Assembly: GCF_033807715.1 (NCBI RefSeq)
Contig: NC_084599.1
Span: forward strand, 9,419,625-9,483,624
DNA length: 64,000 nucleotides
Reading direction: 5' to 3'
DNA from: Cololabis saira
Taxonomy: Eukaryota; Chordata; Actinopteri; Beloniformes; Belonidae
Of this stretch, positions 1-12,557 are shown one piece after another (the stretch's first letter is position 1; the number at the start of each line of letters is the position of its first letter). The translations under genes and the position numbers were made by a program. The notes under the pieces were generated by a model. It was not told the DNA's origin, searched no databases, and was given only the letters and a program-made list of their open reading frames with translations.

Positions 1-2763
1 CTTTTTCTGGTTAAATCACAATTTCCTGCAACAAATTTTAATCTTTTGGACCTCCTTTCATATAGTCATATCATGCAGTCTGTGCAATTTAAAAGTACTT
101 TTCAAAATATAAGGGCGTATCAATAATTCTGATTCAAGCACAATCCAGAGTAAGAGCTTGCTTAGATGGTGGAGATGAACTCAACACGTCTTCACGTTTC
201 TACTATTTTAACAACAGGATTCAATAGATGTAGTTCAGACAATGACACTGAACGAATATTTTCAGGTGGATGTGAAATCAATTCTGTACGTAAAACAAGT
301 GTTTTTAATGTAGGCTACAGTTACTCTGCAGGGTTAATGTTTAACTATAACATCCTGCCAGTTCCAGCAAAATCTGTCTTTGTAGTGACACTGAAACATG
401 TTAAAGTCAGCCACATGGGACGTTTTGAGTTTCTAAGTTGGGATACAGTATGTGAATGACTTTGAGTATGCCTATCAGCATGAGGCTGTGCAGTTACACA
501 GTGACATAAGCAGAATATACAAAGCTACAGTTTTGTGAAACTCATGATACACACATTCAGAGTTTAACCTTTGAACAACTGGCCATTTGAAATGAGTTTG
601 GGACATTTATCTCTATAATGGTTGCTGATCAAGCTCCACTCAGTGCAGCTCACAGTAAGTACACATCAGTACTTTGTCAGCATGGACTCGCAAGATAAAT
701 GACTTTCAATTCTAAGAACTGCATTCCTTTCCGGAAAGGTAAGATGTAGCCTTGGGCTAGATAATATTACTTGTGCTTCACTCCAATTATTTTCAACCAG
801 CAGAACATCAAAGTAATCAGACCATTTTTTTGGCTATAGACTGACGCTTTTGAACACTTCTAATGAAGAATAGACACCACAGCAATGTGTGTGTTGGTTT
901 TGGCATGACCTAAACGTGGTGATTTCTGGTAAATATCTTAAGTGCTCTCCCTGTCTTTGACGGATTGTTCAATCTTAATCTGGGATCTAAGGAAACACGA
1001 CCTGTATGGAAACAGCATTAAATAAACAACAAGCAAATTAGCTATAGTTAACACGATCCCTGTTGCAGAAATGTTTGGCTATAAGTGGTTTGTTGGGAGG
1101 TCAAGGCCAACGTAGCTACAGCGGAAGTTTTCATGTCTGGCCCGACAGGTCCAAGTGGTTATTTAGCTTGATTGTGATGTGAGATGAGTTTCCCTGTGCC
1201 CTGAAGTGGAATCTAATCGGCAAAGCGAGAGGCTTAAAAACTGCCCATCAGTGCCTGTGACCCCGGATGGCCCCGGCTAACAACCAGAGCTGCCTGGGAT
1301 GCTTGGGGCAAGTAACATAAGATAGATTTTGCGAGACACTCTTGCAATCCCGGTGTGGCACGCAGTCTTCTCATCTCTCTGAAATACCTTCAAAGCTCTC
1401 GTAGATTTGCCAGCTTGGATACCGGGCTTCTTTTCACAGGTCATGCAACCTCAAGTCACCATTTTCATTTTTCTGACATCTGCGTTGCTTGTTTGTTTGG
1501 TAAACATGCAACACCTGTCAGAGGAATGCTGGTTGCTAACGGGCCAAGTCCAACAGCATTTCTGTGGCGCTTTCCCCTTCTTCTCACCTCTCTTGTTTTT
1601 CCATCTGTTGCCCTCGCAGCACTGAATGCAGTAAGTGTGAAACAGTAAATGTGTGAGGAAAAAGCATGCATGTGTCGGCTCACGCATGTACCGTGCTGCA
1701 TGCGGATGTGTCTGGTCTGCGCAAACGCTACCGAGCTGTTGTCTGGATTGCTGTCTTGTAATGGAGCTAGCGACAGTGTTTTTATTTATCCCTCCCCCAG
1801 CTGTCACTGTTGTGTCTGGAGTTTGTTTGCTCCACTCAGGGCCATGCGACTCTTGGATACCTGTCAAATCCACTAACCCTTCCAACAATGCAGAATGCTG
1901 CATCCCAGAACACACCCAGGATTCTTGTTTTGAAAAACAAAAGCCGACAAGGAAAGGTTCAACCTTTATCTGACTCTCAGACCCATCACTTTCATGCAGC
2001 AGACAATGATTATATATCTGTATTTTTTGCTTTATTCATGTATTTGCATTCATTTTTGCACTCTCTTTCAGAGAGTAAAGGTGCAATCTCCTCAGTATGT
2101 GAGGGATGTGAGCGCCTGACTGACATTCTGACAAACTGAGCTATTATATTTGGTTGAAGTGTAAGAAATGCATTGTAAGTTTTTAACAATGCTTATCGAG
2201 CCCATATGAGACTAATTTTGCTTTATTACAAAACTGATGGCTCAAACGTAAATCTTTTACTACCACTTTGCGCCTACTTTTTCGATACTGATGCATCTTA
2301 GATAAGAAATGACTGCATGGAAGAAGTACTTGCTGTAAATTTGGCCCACATCTACAGTCTTCTTTGCTTCACATTTTGGCCTGCACTGACGGCCTACCTA
2401 AGCCATAACTGCCAAAACTCGCCCACATTAGGTTCAAATGCCTGTAATGTCTGGTGTCAGCCAGTGCGCTCACATGACATTAAATAAAACTGAGTTATGC
2501 ATTAGTCCAACTGAAATCCTTATTCTAAAATGCGTATCTGAATCCAACTGATCAAATTAGGCCAAACTTCTTGAACTTTAGTGGTTGAAGCTGCACTAAT
2601 CCCATCCTTCAACGGGACGTGTTATTGGACTACGTGCTTTGTGGATGAGCCACAGTACATCCCAGACTGAAGACTGATCAGTTGTTTTGGTGCGTGGCGT
2701 ACTAGGTCACTATAGGCTCACAAACTAAAAGCAAGAGTGTCACATACTTTAGTTGGTAAGTAA
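1..2763. other. Gene-free upstream sequence
   Basis: Mostly unique, AT-rich DNA. Overlapping short ORFs at 1355-2139 on both strands have no recognisable domain and no splice support. No repeat family was recognised. Confidence 0.6.
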
Positions 2764-2768
2764 ATTTC

Positions 2769-3214
2769 TGTCATGGTTTCTCAGTTGGATATGTTTTTTA
2801 CTTGTTAACTCACTCTCCTGTCGTTCCAGATCCTGCCACCCTCATCAGCCAGAAATCCACTCATTCCCTTCACCTGTGCTTCCCCAGCCCTGCTCCACAC
2901 CTGCTTTCCCTCATCAGCAGTTCCCCTCATATACCGGCCCATTTCCACCTTCTAGTTTGCCAGATTGTCGAGTGTTTGTGCCTCACTTTCCAGCATTCCC
3001 GATTTCTGATCAGTTTTCTGCCTGCCTGCCTGTCTGTCTGCGACCCTGCCTGATTCCGGTTTTTGGATTTTTGCCTGCCCCCTTGGATTGTTTGCCTGAT
3101 CTGCCTGATTACCCGGTTTTGACCCCTGCCTGCCTTTGACCCTGATTAAAGCCTCTTGGACTCTGATTCTGTTTGGTGTCGTGCATTTGGGTTCTCTGTC
3201 TTTGAGCCGTGACA
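2769..3214 (+). mobile_element. Solo LTR (446 bp) with 5-bp target duplication ATTTC
   Basis: It begins TGTCATGGTTTC and ends GAGCCGTGACA, the TG...CA form of an LTR, with short inverted ends TGTCA/TGACA. It is flanked by exact copies of ATTTC at 2764-2768 and 3215-3219. It is pyrimidine-rich, with CTGCCTGCCTGCCTGTCTG in the middle and a polyadenylation-like ATTAAA at about 3144 before the 3' part. No gag, pol or env sequence lies beside it, so it is the product of LTR-LTR recombination. The 5-bp duplication fits Ty3/Gypsy-type integrases; the exact family is not determined. Confidence 0.85.
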
Positions 3215-3219
3215 ATTTC

Positions 3220-4573
3220 CTTCACTTTAATGTGTTTTGAGTCAAATAAAGGAGTCCAATGAAGCAGTCTGTCAAGGAATTATTCAACTTCTACACAAAC
3301 ACAAGTATTTGCACTCTGATGCTAATCATTATCTTGGCCTTCCCTTCTTTTGAAGTGAAATGCATGAGACTGTTGTGCTTCATTATCTCTTAAATATGTT
3401 TTGTTATGCAAACTGGAAACTGTTTTGTTATGCAAATTTACCAAGTTGAATATGTAAGAAAAAGACTGGCCACCTCACTTTAATTGCAATTAATAGAAAT
3501 CATAATGTGCTAATGATAGGTTCAGGTTCCATATTAAAAAAGGTCAAATATGGGAGCCCTGTCTCTAATTTAGCTCCTTAAAGTAGCAACAGTTGTATTT
3601 TTGTCCCCAGTGGGCGACACTGGCTGACAAGTTTGTAGCTGTACAAAGAATTTTAATGCCTAAAGATATTTTTCTTAGTCATTAAATGAATATTCGTTGT
3701 CAGCATATCCTTACTTTCACAAGCTTATTTATAAAAGCTGATCATTGAAATCTGATAAAAAATGTGACACACAGTGTATAAAACACACTAAACACTACAA
3801 CACTCAATCCATTTGAAGCAAATGATTTACAGAGGCTGTTCGGTGCGTTACCATTACTTAAACAAACCAACCCGGTGTGCCTTGGTGTGGTTACAGTATC
3901 ACAGGTGAAAGTGTGCTGACTGAGCTGCAGTTCCAGTCGGCACATGCAGCTTATGAAAATCTCCACGCCTGCATGCAATGTTCAGCATTAAACAAGCGCT
4001 GCTCGGTGGCGACTGAGTGCCCTGCCATCTTTTGTTTTTCAGACTGAATATGAGAATTGGTCTGCATTGCCGTGTCAGTCATCCAGCCTCTTGTTTTAGG
4101 ATGTCCCCATCAGACACGGAGCCGACCGTCAGCAGTCGTGAGACTAAGCATTGATGACAAGTTGCTGGAAAGGCTGCAGTGTTTTGGAGAATGAGCAGAG
4201 TCTGCACAGGGATCGGCCCAAGCTTCAGACACGTACGCATAACACACGCTCAACCCACATTCAAGACCTCATATGCATGCACACCATAGCTGTCTGCAAT
4301 CTGATGCCCATGCTGATATTTTATTGCCCCAGTGGAAAACCCAGTGATCTATGCTGACTAAGTTGTGATTATGACTAGTTTATCATTAACTTTAATTAAT
4401 GTCGACTTCCGTGACGTTAAGTTTTCAATCAGGTGTTTAATTATCTTCTTGCTAATAAGAGAAAACACACTGACGTATTTGAGTTTACCTGATCTTTAAT
4501 TAAAGTCTCCTCGGACAACAGATACATTTTTATCACCAACTGAACATATGAGGGTTATTTAACTGATAAAGAG
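3220..4573. other. Gene-free sequence between solo LTR and ATT repeat
   Basis: Unique AT-rich DNA. A direct repeat ttttgttatgcaaa at about 3398 and 3422 is the only local structure seen. Confidence 0.6.
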
Positions 4574-4613
4574 TATTGTTATTATCATATATGTATATAT
4601 GTATATATGTATA

Positions 4614-4678
<65 letters not shown>

Positions 4679-4720
4679 CTAGTATTATTAGTATTATTAC
4701 TTTTGCTGTTGCTGTTATTA

Positions 4721-4751
<31 letters not shown>

Positions 4752-4765
4752 TAGTAGTATTATAA
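4574..4765. repeat. (TATATG)n and (ATT)n microsatellite cluster
   Basis: Short TATATG units near 4588-4612 lead into a pure ATT run of about 50 bp to 4668, then interrupted ATT/GTT units to about 4765. Long Ile-rich ORFs here on both strands are artefacts of the repeat. Confidence 0.95.
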
Positions 4766-4972
4766 TTAGTAGTAGTAATTCAGCTATTCCCAGAATATTT
4801 TTTTCTTAAGCTCTGAAGTCTTTTTCAGTCCTGTGAAGAAAAAAAAAATTGATACTGCTTTTGGAAGGAATACTAGTGACTGCTATTTTGAGATCTTTGT
4901 TAATATTTCCATAACTTCTACAGTATGACATTTTTGTAAATTTTTTCGTCAGCGGAAAAAAAAAACCCATAT

Positions 4973-4975
<3 letters not shown>

Positions 4976-5047
<72 letters not shown>
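4976..5047. repeat. (AT)n dinucleotide repeat, about 70 bp
   Basis: A nearly pure AT/TA run joined directly to the LINE-like fragment that follows. It is self-complementary and likely length-variable. Confidence 0.95.
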
Positions 5048-5049
<2 letters not shown>

Positions 5050-5099
5050 CATAATATTTCTTTCCTCCCAAAGACCAATAAATATGTATGTTAGGGACG

Positions 5100-5224
5100 T
5101 TTGTGTGTTTATCTCCCCGTGCTTGCTGGGTGTCGGCAGGAAGGGCATCCACCGTAACACCGGACCAAACTGTTGTGTGGACTGTAATCTTCTGTGGCGA
5201 CCCCTCCGAGATGGTTGAGGATGA
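5100..5224 (+). mobile_element. 3' fragment of an RTE-type LINE (probable)
   Basis: The words GGCAGGAAGGGCATCC and CTGTGGCGACCCCTCC in this order and spacing are typical of the 3' end of RTE-clade LINEs common in fish. Only about 125 bp remains, with no coding capacity, and it abuts the AT repeat. The clade is recalled from family knowledge, not computed. Confidence 0.5.
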
Positions 5225-6937
5225 AATATGCAGTACATATATTTGTATGAGTGTATAAATATGCATAACTTTTTAACAGTTAAAATGTCTCCAATGAATA
5301 AATCACATGTGTGTGTGGTTGAGTGGTTCTGCCTCTTTTGTATACTGAAAGGTCACCTCTTTTAGGACTTCAGGGCCCATTCATGGTATTTCTCAGTCCG
5401 TCTAAAGTGAATTTGAGACGGTTCAGTGTATGAGTGTGAAAACATACCACACATGAGCCATATGTCAAAATAGTGTTATTATCCTCTAAGAATGTTAACC
5501 ACACTGGTCTGAGCCAGGGGCCATTTCTGCCTCAAGGGCCTGTTTCCTCGGCAAGTGGAGCAGTTTATGAGTGAGGTTAAGATGTCAGGCTGAACAGTGG
5601 TTAAAGACAGCCCTCCTTTGACTGTCCCCCGGCCTGACCTCCGGCACAGGAGGGAGGAATGCGATGGTTTGACACCGTGAGTGCCCCAGCCCCCCCGCCC
5701 CCCGCCCCCAGACCCATCTCCTCACCAGCAACAGGAGCAGCAGCCTGTGGGCTTCTGCTGTCGCCCACCGTGTCCCCAGCAGCCTCCTCACAGTTTGCAA
5801 ATATGCCCCTGACATCGCTGGCATGTCGTACGCAGATGTCCCGGTGGAGGGAGATAAATTTGAAAGCAAGGAGATGTCAGGCAGGCAACAGCTGTGGGCT
5901 ACAATTTCACCAGATGTCTGCTGTTGCTAACCTTCAGCCGACGTGCACCGGCCACCCCCTGGATGTGCTTTACACGCACGGTCAATGTTTTCTCAACGGA
6001 AAGCTCATACAGGAGGCGCAAACCAGAGTTGGTTGGTAAAGGCTCACATGGCCAGAGCCCTGAGAGCCATCATTTAAAAGATCTTGATGCACAAAATGAA
6101 CGGGGGGCAGGTGTTTTACTGAGGAGGATCACAGCTGGAATCACATGCCACTCCCGGTGCTCACTGGATTTTACTCAGAAAAGACTTTGTCCTTTGTTCC
6201 AAGTCCTGCTGGTGGCACTGTGACACTTTCCTATTAGTCAGGTCTGAGTGATGGAAGAAGTGCACAGTTTTTTTTACTCATAGTCCCTGTAGAAAACTTG
6301 TTTTTATTGATCCGTCACAAATGCAGAAGTATCTGACCTAATAATGATAGGAAAAGTCACTTTTATTTCTTCTTTATTAAGAATTTCCTAAAAACCTATT
6401 TTACAATGTTGTTAGCTCATCCTGCACTCAGGAACGTTGGAAGAAATCCTATTTTTCTATTTCAAATTCCAGGACAGGTGATGCAAAAATGGTTTGAAAT
6501 CTCTGATCAGCACACTGGAGCGGCCCATTCAGAGCAGACCGCTCTTTTTGAGGACAAGACTCTCTAATTTTGGTTTGTTTAGGAAATTTGCAAGTATGCA
6601 AAGGCAAATGGCACTGTGCTGGCTCATTTAAACATTCAGTATTTAAGTTTCTACATAGAGACACACAAAACTCTTTGGCACCCCTTGTATTGTTGTATTA
6701 TCAAAGTTGACATTACCATCAGTAGATACTTTATTGATGTATAAAACTGCATTACTATAACTAGTAGACTGATTAATCACTTGGACAATTATTGGATATT
6801 TTTTCAACAACCAGCTTCGGCCATAGATAAAAAGATACCTCAAGATAACATTTGCACAAAATATTAACCACACAATGTCTGGAGTAGGACCTGCCATTAA
6901 AAAGTTCCAGTAAAAGTTCTCTGCAGGAGTGTGCTTA
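5225..6937. other. Gene-free sequence
   Basis: Unique DNA with a C-rich patch (ccccagcccccccgcccccc region, about 5685-5715). Overlapping ORFs at 5585-6223 show no family. Confidence 0.55.
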
Positions 6938-7078
6938 TGTAGGATTTTTTTTGTTTGTTTTTATTATTGTACTGCATGTAAGGATGTGTGGACTGTGATT
7001 TTTGCACTTGCACTTTTGTCCTCCCGCAACGAAGTTCCTAACGGAAAAATAAAGTACTTTTGAGTTTGAGTTTGAGTA
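6938..7078 (+). mobile_element. LINE 3' tail with (TTTGAG)n terminal repeat (probable)
   Basis: A T-rich stretch leads to tgcacttttgtcctcccg, then an AATAAA signal, then a short tandem tail gagtttgagtttgagt, the arrangement of a 5'-truncated non-LTR element. No reverse-transcriptase sequence is present. Confidence 0.45.
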
Positions 7079-7674
7079 AATACACAAACCCAAAGTGAAG
7101 TACTGCTCTAACTGTTTCCAGCTAGAAAGAGGAATCTGACACGGAGACAGCCCTCCAAGATTTGCCATAAATATTGAAAGCTTAGTAGCATTAATAATTC
7201 AAAACCTTAAGGAACACAACGGACAGAAAGTATCAAATGAATCCATCTGAATCTGAGGCAATGATGTTGATGGGGACAGATTCAAATTCCACAGATTCGA
7301 TCAAGGATTTACATGTCTAGTAATTGTTAAGAATTCACAGATTCTGGTTCCATTATTGATATTGCTTATCAATTCAGTTCCATATTGATTCTCTTCCTGT
7401 CATATACAGTACAAATATAGTACAAATGACTTTGGTTGCATTAACACTTTAATTTCAAGTATGCGCCAATATTTTGCACTCAACTTCATTCAAATTATAG
7501 CTGGTTTAAGCTGAAAAACAGGAACCTTTTCAAATGAACATTATGACATAAATACAATCCCAATGATCCACTTCTGGATTTTAACAGTTTTTATGGATAA
7601 CATGTTTCAGTGTTGGAGGTATTTCCCCCCTTTAATCTGAACCTGTTGCAGCCAAGCACCAACCATCTCACCTG

Positions 7675-7987
7675 GGGGCGGCAGTAGCTCAGGTGGTAGA
7701 GCGGGTCGTCCAATGATCGGACAGGTCGGCGATTCGAATCCCGCTCCATCCCAGCTGCTGTCGTAGTGTCCTTGGGCAAGACACCTTACCCACCTTGCCC
7801 CATGTGAATGTGTTTGAATGTGTAGGGCCCAATATGGCAGCCACGCTTCCGTCAGTCTGCAGGGCAGCTGTGGCTACAGACGTAGCTACCACCACCGGTG
7901 AGAATGTGTATGAATGAATAATGATCTCTGTAAAGCGCTGCGGGTGCCTTGAAGGGTGCTATATAAAACCATGTCATTATTATTATT
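7675..7987 (+). mobile_element. tRNA-derived SINE
   Basis: The head GGCAGTAGCTCAGGTGGTAG is a tRNA A-box region and GATTCGAATCC, about 50 bp later, is a B box, so it has an internal RNA polymerase III promoter. The body contains the fish SINE phrases GTCCTTGGGCAAGACACCTT and GGGCAGCTGTGGCTACAG. The 3' end reads CTGTAAAGCGCTGCGGG...GCTATATAAAA and then (ATT)n. It is not a functional tRNA gene because the acceptor stem is not formed. It has no convincing target duplication. Confidence 0.88.
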
Positions 7988-8269
7988 CACTTCGGCATTG
8001 ATGCTCATGCAGGACTACGGTTGGCTGCAGTTCCTCGACTGACCGATAGAGGATGGATGCAAAAGCGAGTCAGTCTCCGTTGACTTCCATGTTAAAAAGT
8101 CCAACTTTAGAGCAGAAATAATCATATTTGTAGCCTGCTTCAAAAACTGCTGGGATTGGTTTGTACCACGCCAGGAGTTTATATCACGCATTAAATTTAT
8201 TTGCGGCAGTCGGCGCAGCCAATCTCGGGCAGTTATCCCTTCCTTATCTGTAATCGTCGAGCTATACCT

Positions 8270-8979
8270 CAGAGGTGTCAAGTAACAAAGTACAAATACT
8301 TTGTTACCTTACTTAAGTAGAAATTTTGGTTATCTATACTTCACTGGAGTAATTATTTTTCAGACGACTTTTTACTTTTACTCCTTACATTTTCACACAA
8401 TTATCTGTACTTTTTACTCCTTACATTTTAAAAACAGCCTCGTTACTCTATTTCATTTCGGCCTTTAAAAAAAACTATCCAGTTAAATTGCTCCATCCGG
8501 ATAGAGTGAATTTGGTTGTGGTTGTTTCAGATGTTCTTGTCCAGTTTTGTTCTTACATCCGTTCCCTCAGATTCCTGCAACTAAACTTGGATGTACATTC
8601 CAATAAAGGTTAGGATAAATGATAACATGCCTCTGAAGTTTGACTTTTTGCACCATTACAATACTTATAGGCAACTAGTCATCATATCTCCTGCTCTCTG
8701 AAACACATGTTAATGCTCAATAGTACACATATATGCTTCTTTAATATATTTGCATTATACTAAGATGCATTCATTTTCAATGGCTTTTGTCCTTAATGGC
8801 TTTTTCCCCCTTACATTACTTTTACTTTTATACTTTAAGTAGTTTTGAAACCAGTACTTTTATACTTTTACTTGAGTAAAAAACTTGAGTTGATACTTCA
8901 ACTTCTACAGGAGTATTTTTAAACTCTAGTATCTATACTTCTACCTGAGTAATGAATGTGAATACTGAAGACACCTCTG
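8270..8979 (+). mobile_element. hAT-type non-autonomous transposon (family 1, copy 1)
   Basis: Terminal inverted repeats CAGAGGTGTC/GACACCTCTG bound 710 bp of AT-rich non-coding sequence. The flanking octamers are CTATACCT (8262-8269) and CTATACAG (8980-8987), six of eight matching, as for an old 8-bp hAT target duplication. A near-identical reverse-orientation copy lies at 20025-20719. It encodes no transposase. Confidence 0.88.
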
Positions 8980-9331
8980 CTATACAGTACCTATATATTA
9001 TATATATATTCCTTGCCGTTGGGCTTGTCTGGGTGGCTCCTTGTTGGGGGGTTCTCACGCTCCGTGCCCGTCTCCTGTCCCCCCCGTTGCCCTTATTCCT
9101 TGTCGGTTTCTGGTCTCTCAGGTAGCGTGGTTGTACCCTCCTTCCTCCAATATAGTTGCAGTTCAGGTAAAACCTTGTTTTCACTTTGCACACACACAGT
9201 TACACAGACATACACACCTGCTCACTCACCTATATACTCACTCCACAGTTTTGGGGACAGATAATCACAGTAGTTCTGATTTAGTTTCAGAGACCTGGAA
9301 TGGTTTCTGTTTGTGTCTCTGCCTGTTCCCG

Positions 9332-9512
9332 TTTTTGTTTGTTTGTTTTCTCTCTTGCAGATTCCAAAGGCTTGTGTGCCCGTTGTGTGTTTTCCTGTGT
9401 TTCTCTAGTTTCAGACTTGCAGAAAATACCACCACCAAAAAAAAAACAACTTCAAACAATGATGAGAAAACTGGCTTATAGGCTTCTGGCCTGTTGTTGC
9501 TGGTATCTCTGA
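9332..9512 (+). repeat. Dispersed repeat, copy 1 (second copy at 18438-18553)
   Basis: The segment ttgtttgttttctctcttgc-ag-attccaaa(g/c)gcttgtgtg, then ttttcctgtgttt, then tttcagacttgcag and ggcttctggcctgt, recurs at 18438 with small differences. Copy 1 has an extra A-rich insertion (about 9421-9480). No protein is recognisable; it is probably part of an unclassified mobile element. Confidence 0.6.
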
Positions 9513-9972
9513 GTATTAAGTTGCACTTGGCCCTAGTATTGTCCTTTTTCGTGAAATATAACCAAAGCATGTACATAACGTCATTGCACAAATGCGTCAG
9601 ACGTTGGCAGAACTGTTAATGCAATCGTTGGGCAGACCGGTTAACGATTCCACGGAATCAAACTGCTGGGAACCGGAACCGGTTTTTGATTCTCATCCGT
9701 AGGTATCACCATAATGTTGGATGTGATAAGGAAATCCAAGGACATTTATGGGAGAAACAGAGGCTGATATTACAAGATGGAGGTCCTTCCCTTATCGCCA
9801 ATAGAGCAACTGAATCGATGCAAATCAACATATGAGAGACTCTGCTCTTTCTGCTCTAATATCCTTTCCATCTCTACTTTCTAAATGATTAACGCATGTC
9901 AGTGTGCCAGATTTTAGGACTCTCCAGTTGTATTGAAATATTAATAAGAAATATTTTTTTTAAATGATTTAA

Positions 9973-11020
9973 AGGGGACCTATTATGAAAAACACGTTTT
10001 TTCTTGTTTTAACATATATAAAGTGGTCTCCCCTCACCCTGCCAGCACAGGGGAGACAAAATACCATGAATTTCTGAAAGGTGTCTGACCCCCGCCTTAC
10101 AGAATCCCCCAGTGTCACGTGGTTTTTTTTGAGCCGATTAGAATCTGCTCCCGTCGTTACGTCACGACGGGAGCAGATTTCCATAGGTTCAGCTTCCTGT
10201 TCTGCTGAAACCACGCCCACAACCAGCTCTCTCCGCTGCTGGAGCGGTCCTTTCATTGAGCCAGTCGGATGCGGCGCCGCGGTGCAGCGGATCCGGGTTA
10301 AATCATCCAGGTTCCCGGGTGTTTTGGGAGCTGGGTCCTCGGAGGTCCGTCCCAGGTCGGACCAGCTTCACCCTCACCGATTTTCAGCCAAATCTGTCGG
10401 TTTAATCACCGGTAACGGGCGATGCGCCGCGGATGCGCTCCGGAGCCGATCTGTGCGCCCGCCGTGGGGTTGCAGCGCCAGCGCGCAGCATCCGCCGGGC
10501 AAATCCGGCTGAAATTCCGCTGGTCGCTCCCCGGGAGTCCCTGCTACCAGTCCAGGCCGGTTCCTGCGGTCCCGGCCGGTCGGAATCGGTCAGATTCCCC
10601 GGTTAAAGCCGCGGTGATGCGCGCTGCTGCAGCAGCGCTGCTCCCGGGCGACCGGCGTGGCTCCGGGGCCACCGTTCAGCATCCGCCGGGTAGATCCGGC
10701 TGAAATAGTGCATAAATGTTTTATATACAACTCATATTTTATTTTTTTAACAATAAAGTTGCCATTTGTGAAAATTCAGTGTTTACAGGCTCGGGCTGCT
10801 CTGGCGGAGCGAGGTTTATGCTCCTCCCCTGCTACACGTCATTCAGGGAGCCAATCAGCACAGAGCCTCATTATCATACCCCCCCCTTCCCTTAGAATGA
10901 AGCACAGAAAAAGGGGTTAGAAGCGATTTATGATTTATGTAGAAAAAACAAGCTTTAGATTGTTTTTAAGACATTCAAGGCCTGTTTAAAATATACATTA
11001 AATGCCATAATATGTCCCCT
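9973..11020 (+). mobile_element. TTAA-target, Kolobok-like transposon, copy A (1048 bp)
   Basis: Flanked by TTAA at 9969-9972 and 11021-11024, with inverted ends AGGGGACCTATTATG and CATAATATGTCCCCT. TTAA plus AGGG ends is the Kolobok signature; piggyBac also uses TTAA but typically has CCC ends. The middle (about 10080-10710) is very CpG-rich and contains a perfect 15-bp hairpin at 10142-10179. A repeated GC-rich phrase (gcatccgccggg then atccggctgaaat) occurs near 10489 and 10679. There is no transposase. Copies B (23750-25459, opposite orientation) and C (to 35244) belong to the same family. Confidence 0.82.
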
Positions 11021-11389
11021 TTAAGACATTTTTGGATAAACACAACAAAATCTGCCAGTGTTAATCTGTCAGTGTTGGTTGTGATCAGTGCTATTTTAAC
11101 ACCATTTAAATTCAAAGTGACACTCTCAGGGTAAATTTCATCAAGTGTTTATTTTTGTGTGTCTTGCTTCCCAACACCTGCAGCGTTAAACTGACCACAC
11201 CATCATTTCCAGAGAAGAAGCGTCTTCCAGTTTGCTGCTGTTAACAGTTTCGCTTCTGGATTCCACTGCAGAGTCCTGTTTCATTATGGGATACAGAAAA
11301 TAATGGATAGCCTACTGCAGAATCTGGAAACTTTTCCAGAAGTAGCATGCCACCCAGGTATTTTTCACATACTGTGGATTGTGGAGCTG

Positions 11390-12303
11390 CATGCATACAT
11401 AGGTGGATGCCAGGAGACACAGGTGGATGCCTCCACAATCAGCTGGATTACTGACTACCTGACAAACAGACCATGGTTTGTACGACTGAATGGTTGTTTG
11501 TCTGACCAGGTAGTCAGCAGCACAGGAGCACCACAGGGGACTGTACTCTCCCCCTTCCCCTTAACGCTGTACACCTCAGACTTCCAGTACAAGTCAGAGT
11601 CTCGTTATCTGCAGAATTATTCAGATGACTCCAGTTGTGGAGTGTACCAGTGATGGTACGCTGTGGGAACCATTATCTCATCTTGAACGTGAACAAGATA
11701 AAAGAGAAGAGTGTGTATTTTAGGAGATCCAGGACTAAACAGAATAGTTTTTCCATCATGAGAGAAGAAGTTGAGGTGGCGGAGGAGTATATATACCTCA
11801 ATGTTCACCTAAACAACATACTGAACTGGAGATACGATGCTGATGCTGTTTATAAGAAGAGACAGTACATACTTTTCCGGTAGCCTTAGGTTCTTCAGCG
11901 TTTGCAGCAAGATGTTGTATGTCGCCTGTAAGTCTGTCATAGAGAGTCCAGTCACATCTGCAGTCATATGTTAGGGAGCAGCATCAGATCCAGTGACTTA
12001 AAGAACCTGAACAAACTCATAAAGAAAGCTGTCTCTGTTCTGGGGACTATTCTGGAGCCTCTGGAGCTGATTGTGCAAAGGAGGATACTTCATAAAATGA
12101 ACGTCATGGACAACCCTGAGCGTCCTCTTCACAGCACAAGTGATTCAGCACCGTCTGTGTTGCAGATCTGCTGCAAAACCGGTACATGAGATCCTTCCTG
12201 TCCACAGCAATAAACCTCTACAATGACTCTTTGAAGAGACTTAAATCATGACTACTGCAACAACTGATTTCCCTTCAGGGAATAATAAAGTAGATTTGAA
12301 TTT
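11390..12303 (+). pseudogene. Degenerate CR1/Rex1-like LINE: reverse transcriptase C-terminal part and 3' UTR
   Basis: The ORF from 11303 to 11653 reads STISWITDYLTNRP, then STGAPQGTVLSPFPLTLYTS, then YSDDSS. These are the conserved RT palm motifs (APQGTVLSP and the Y-x-DD-like catalytic motif, here YSDD). Downstream frames carry matches to the thumb and end region (YIYLNVHLN..NW, then MDNPERPLH, then AINLYND) but are broken by several frameshifts and stops. It ends in a 3' region with GGGAATAATAAAG. It is 5'-truncated, lacks the endonuclease and cannot be functional. Rex1 is the likely fish clade. Confidence 0.78.
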
Positions 12304-12406
12304 TTAATACAGCACACTGTGTAGTATGTGAGTACTAGTACTACACAGTACTACACTAGTATAATATTTTTAGTATTTATTTATTTTTTTATTATAATTT
12401 GATTTA

Positions 12407-12408
<2 letters not shown>

Positions 12409-12464
<56 letters not shown>
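12409..12464. repeat. (AT)n dinucleotide repeat
   Basis: A pure TA/AT run of about 55 bp just downstream of the LINE remnant. Confidence 0.95.
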
Positions 12465-12466
<2 letters not shown>

Positions 12467-12557
12467 AGGGAAACAAATTTCGTTCTATGTCATGTCTAAC
12501 ATGTGCTGGAACAATAAAAACTCCTTGATTCCTTTAAGATACTCTGTATTCCAGTAT

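Noticed and set aside
4533..5266. Ile- and Tyr-Ile-repeat ORFs
   Set aside because: Translations of ATT and AT microsatellites.
7675..7750. Functional tRNA gene
   Set aside because: A and B boxes are present but the acceptor stem does not form and a long SINE body follows.
7230..9690. One large hAT element spanning the SINE and hAT copy, with gattctggttcc-like words at both ends
   Set aside because: Left terminus and target duplication could not be defined; only the inner insertions are supported.
10081..10703. CpG island with coding exons
   Set aside because: The CpG-rich block lies wholly within a TTAA-flanked transposon that has other copies; the ORFs have no domains.
11303..11653. Active reverse-transcriptase gene
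   Set aside because: RT motifs are visible, but the frame ends early, downstream frames are broken, and no endonuclease is present.
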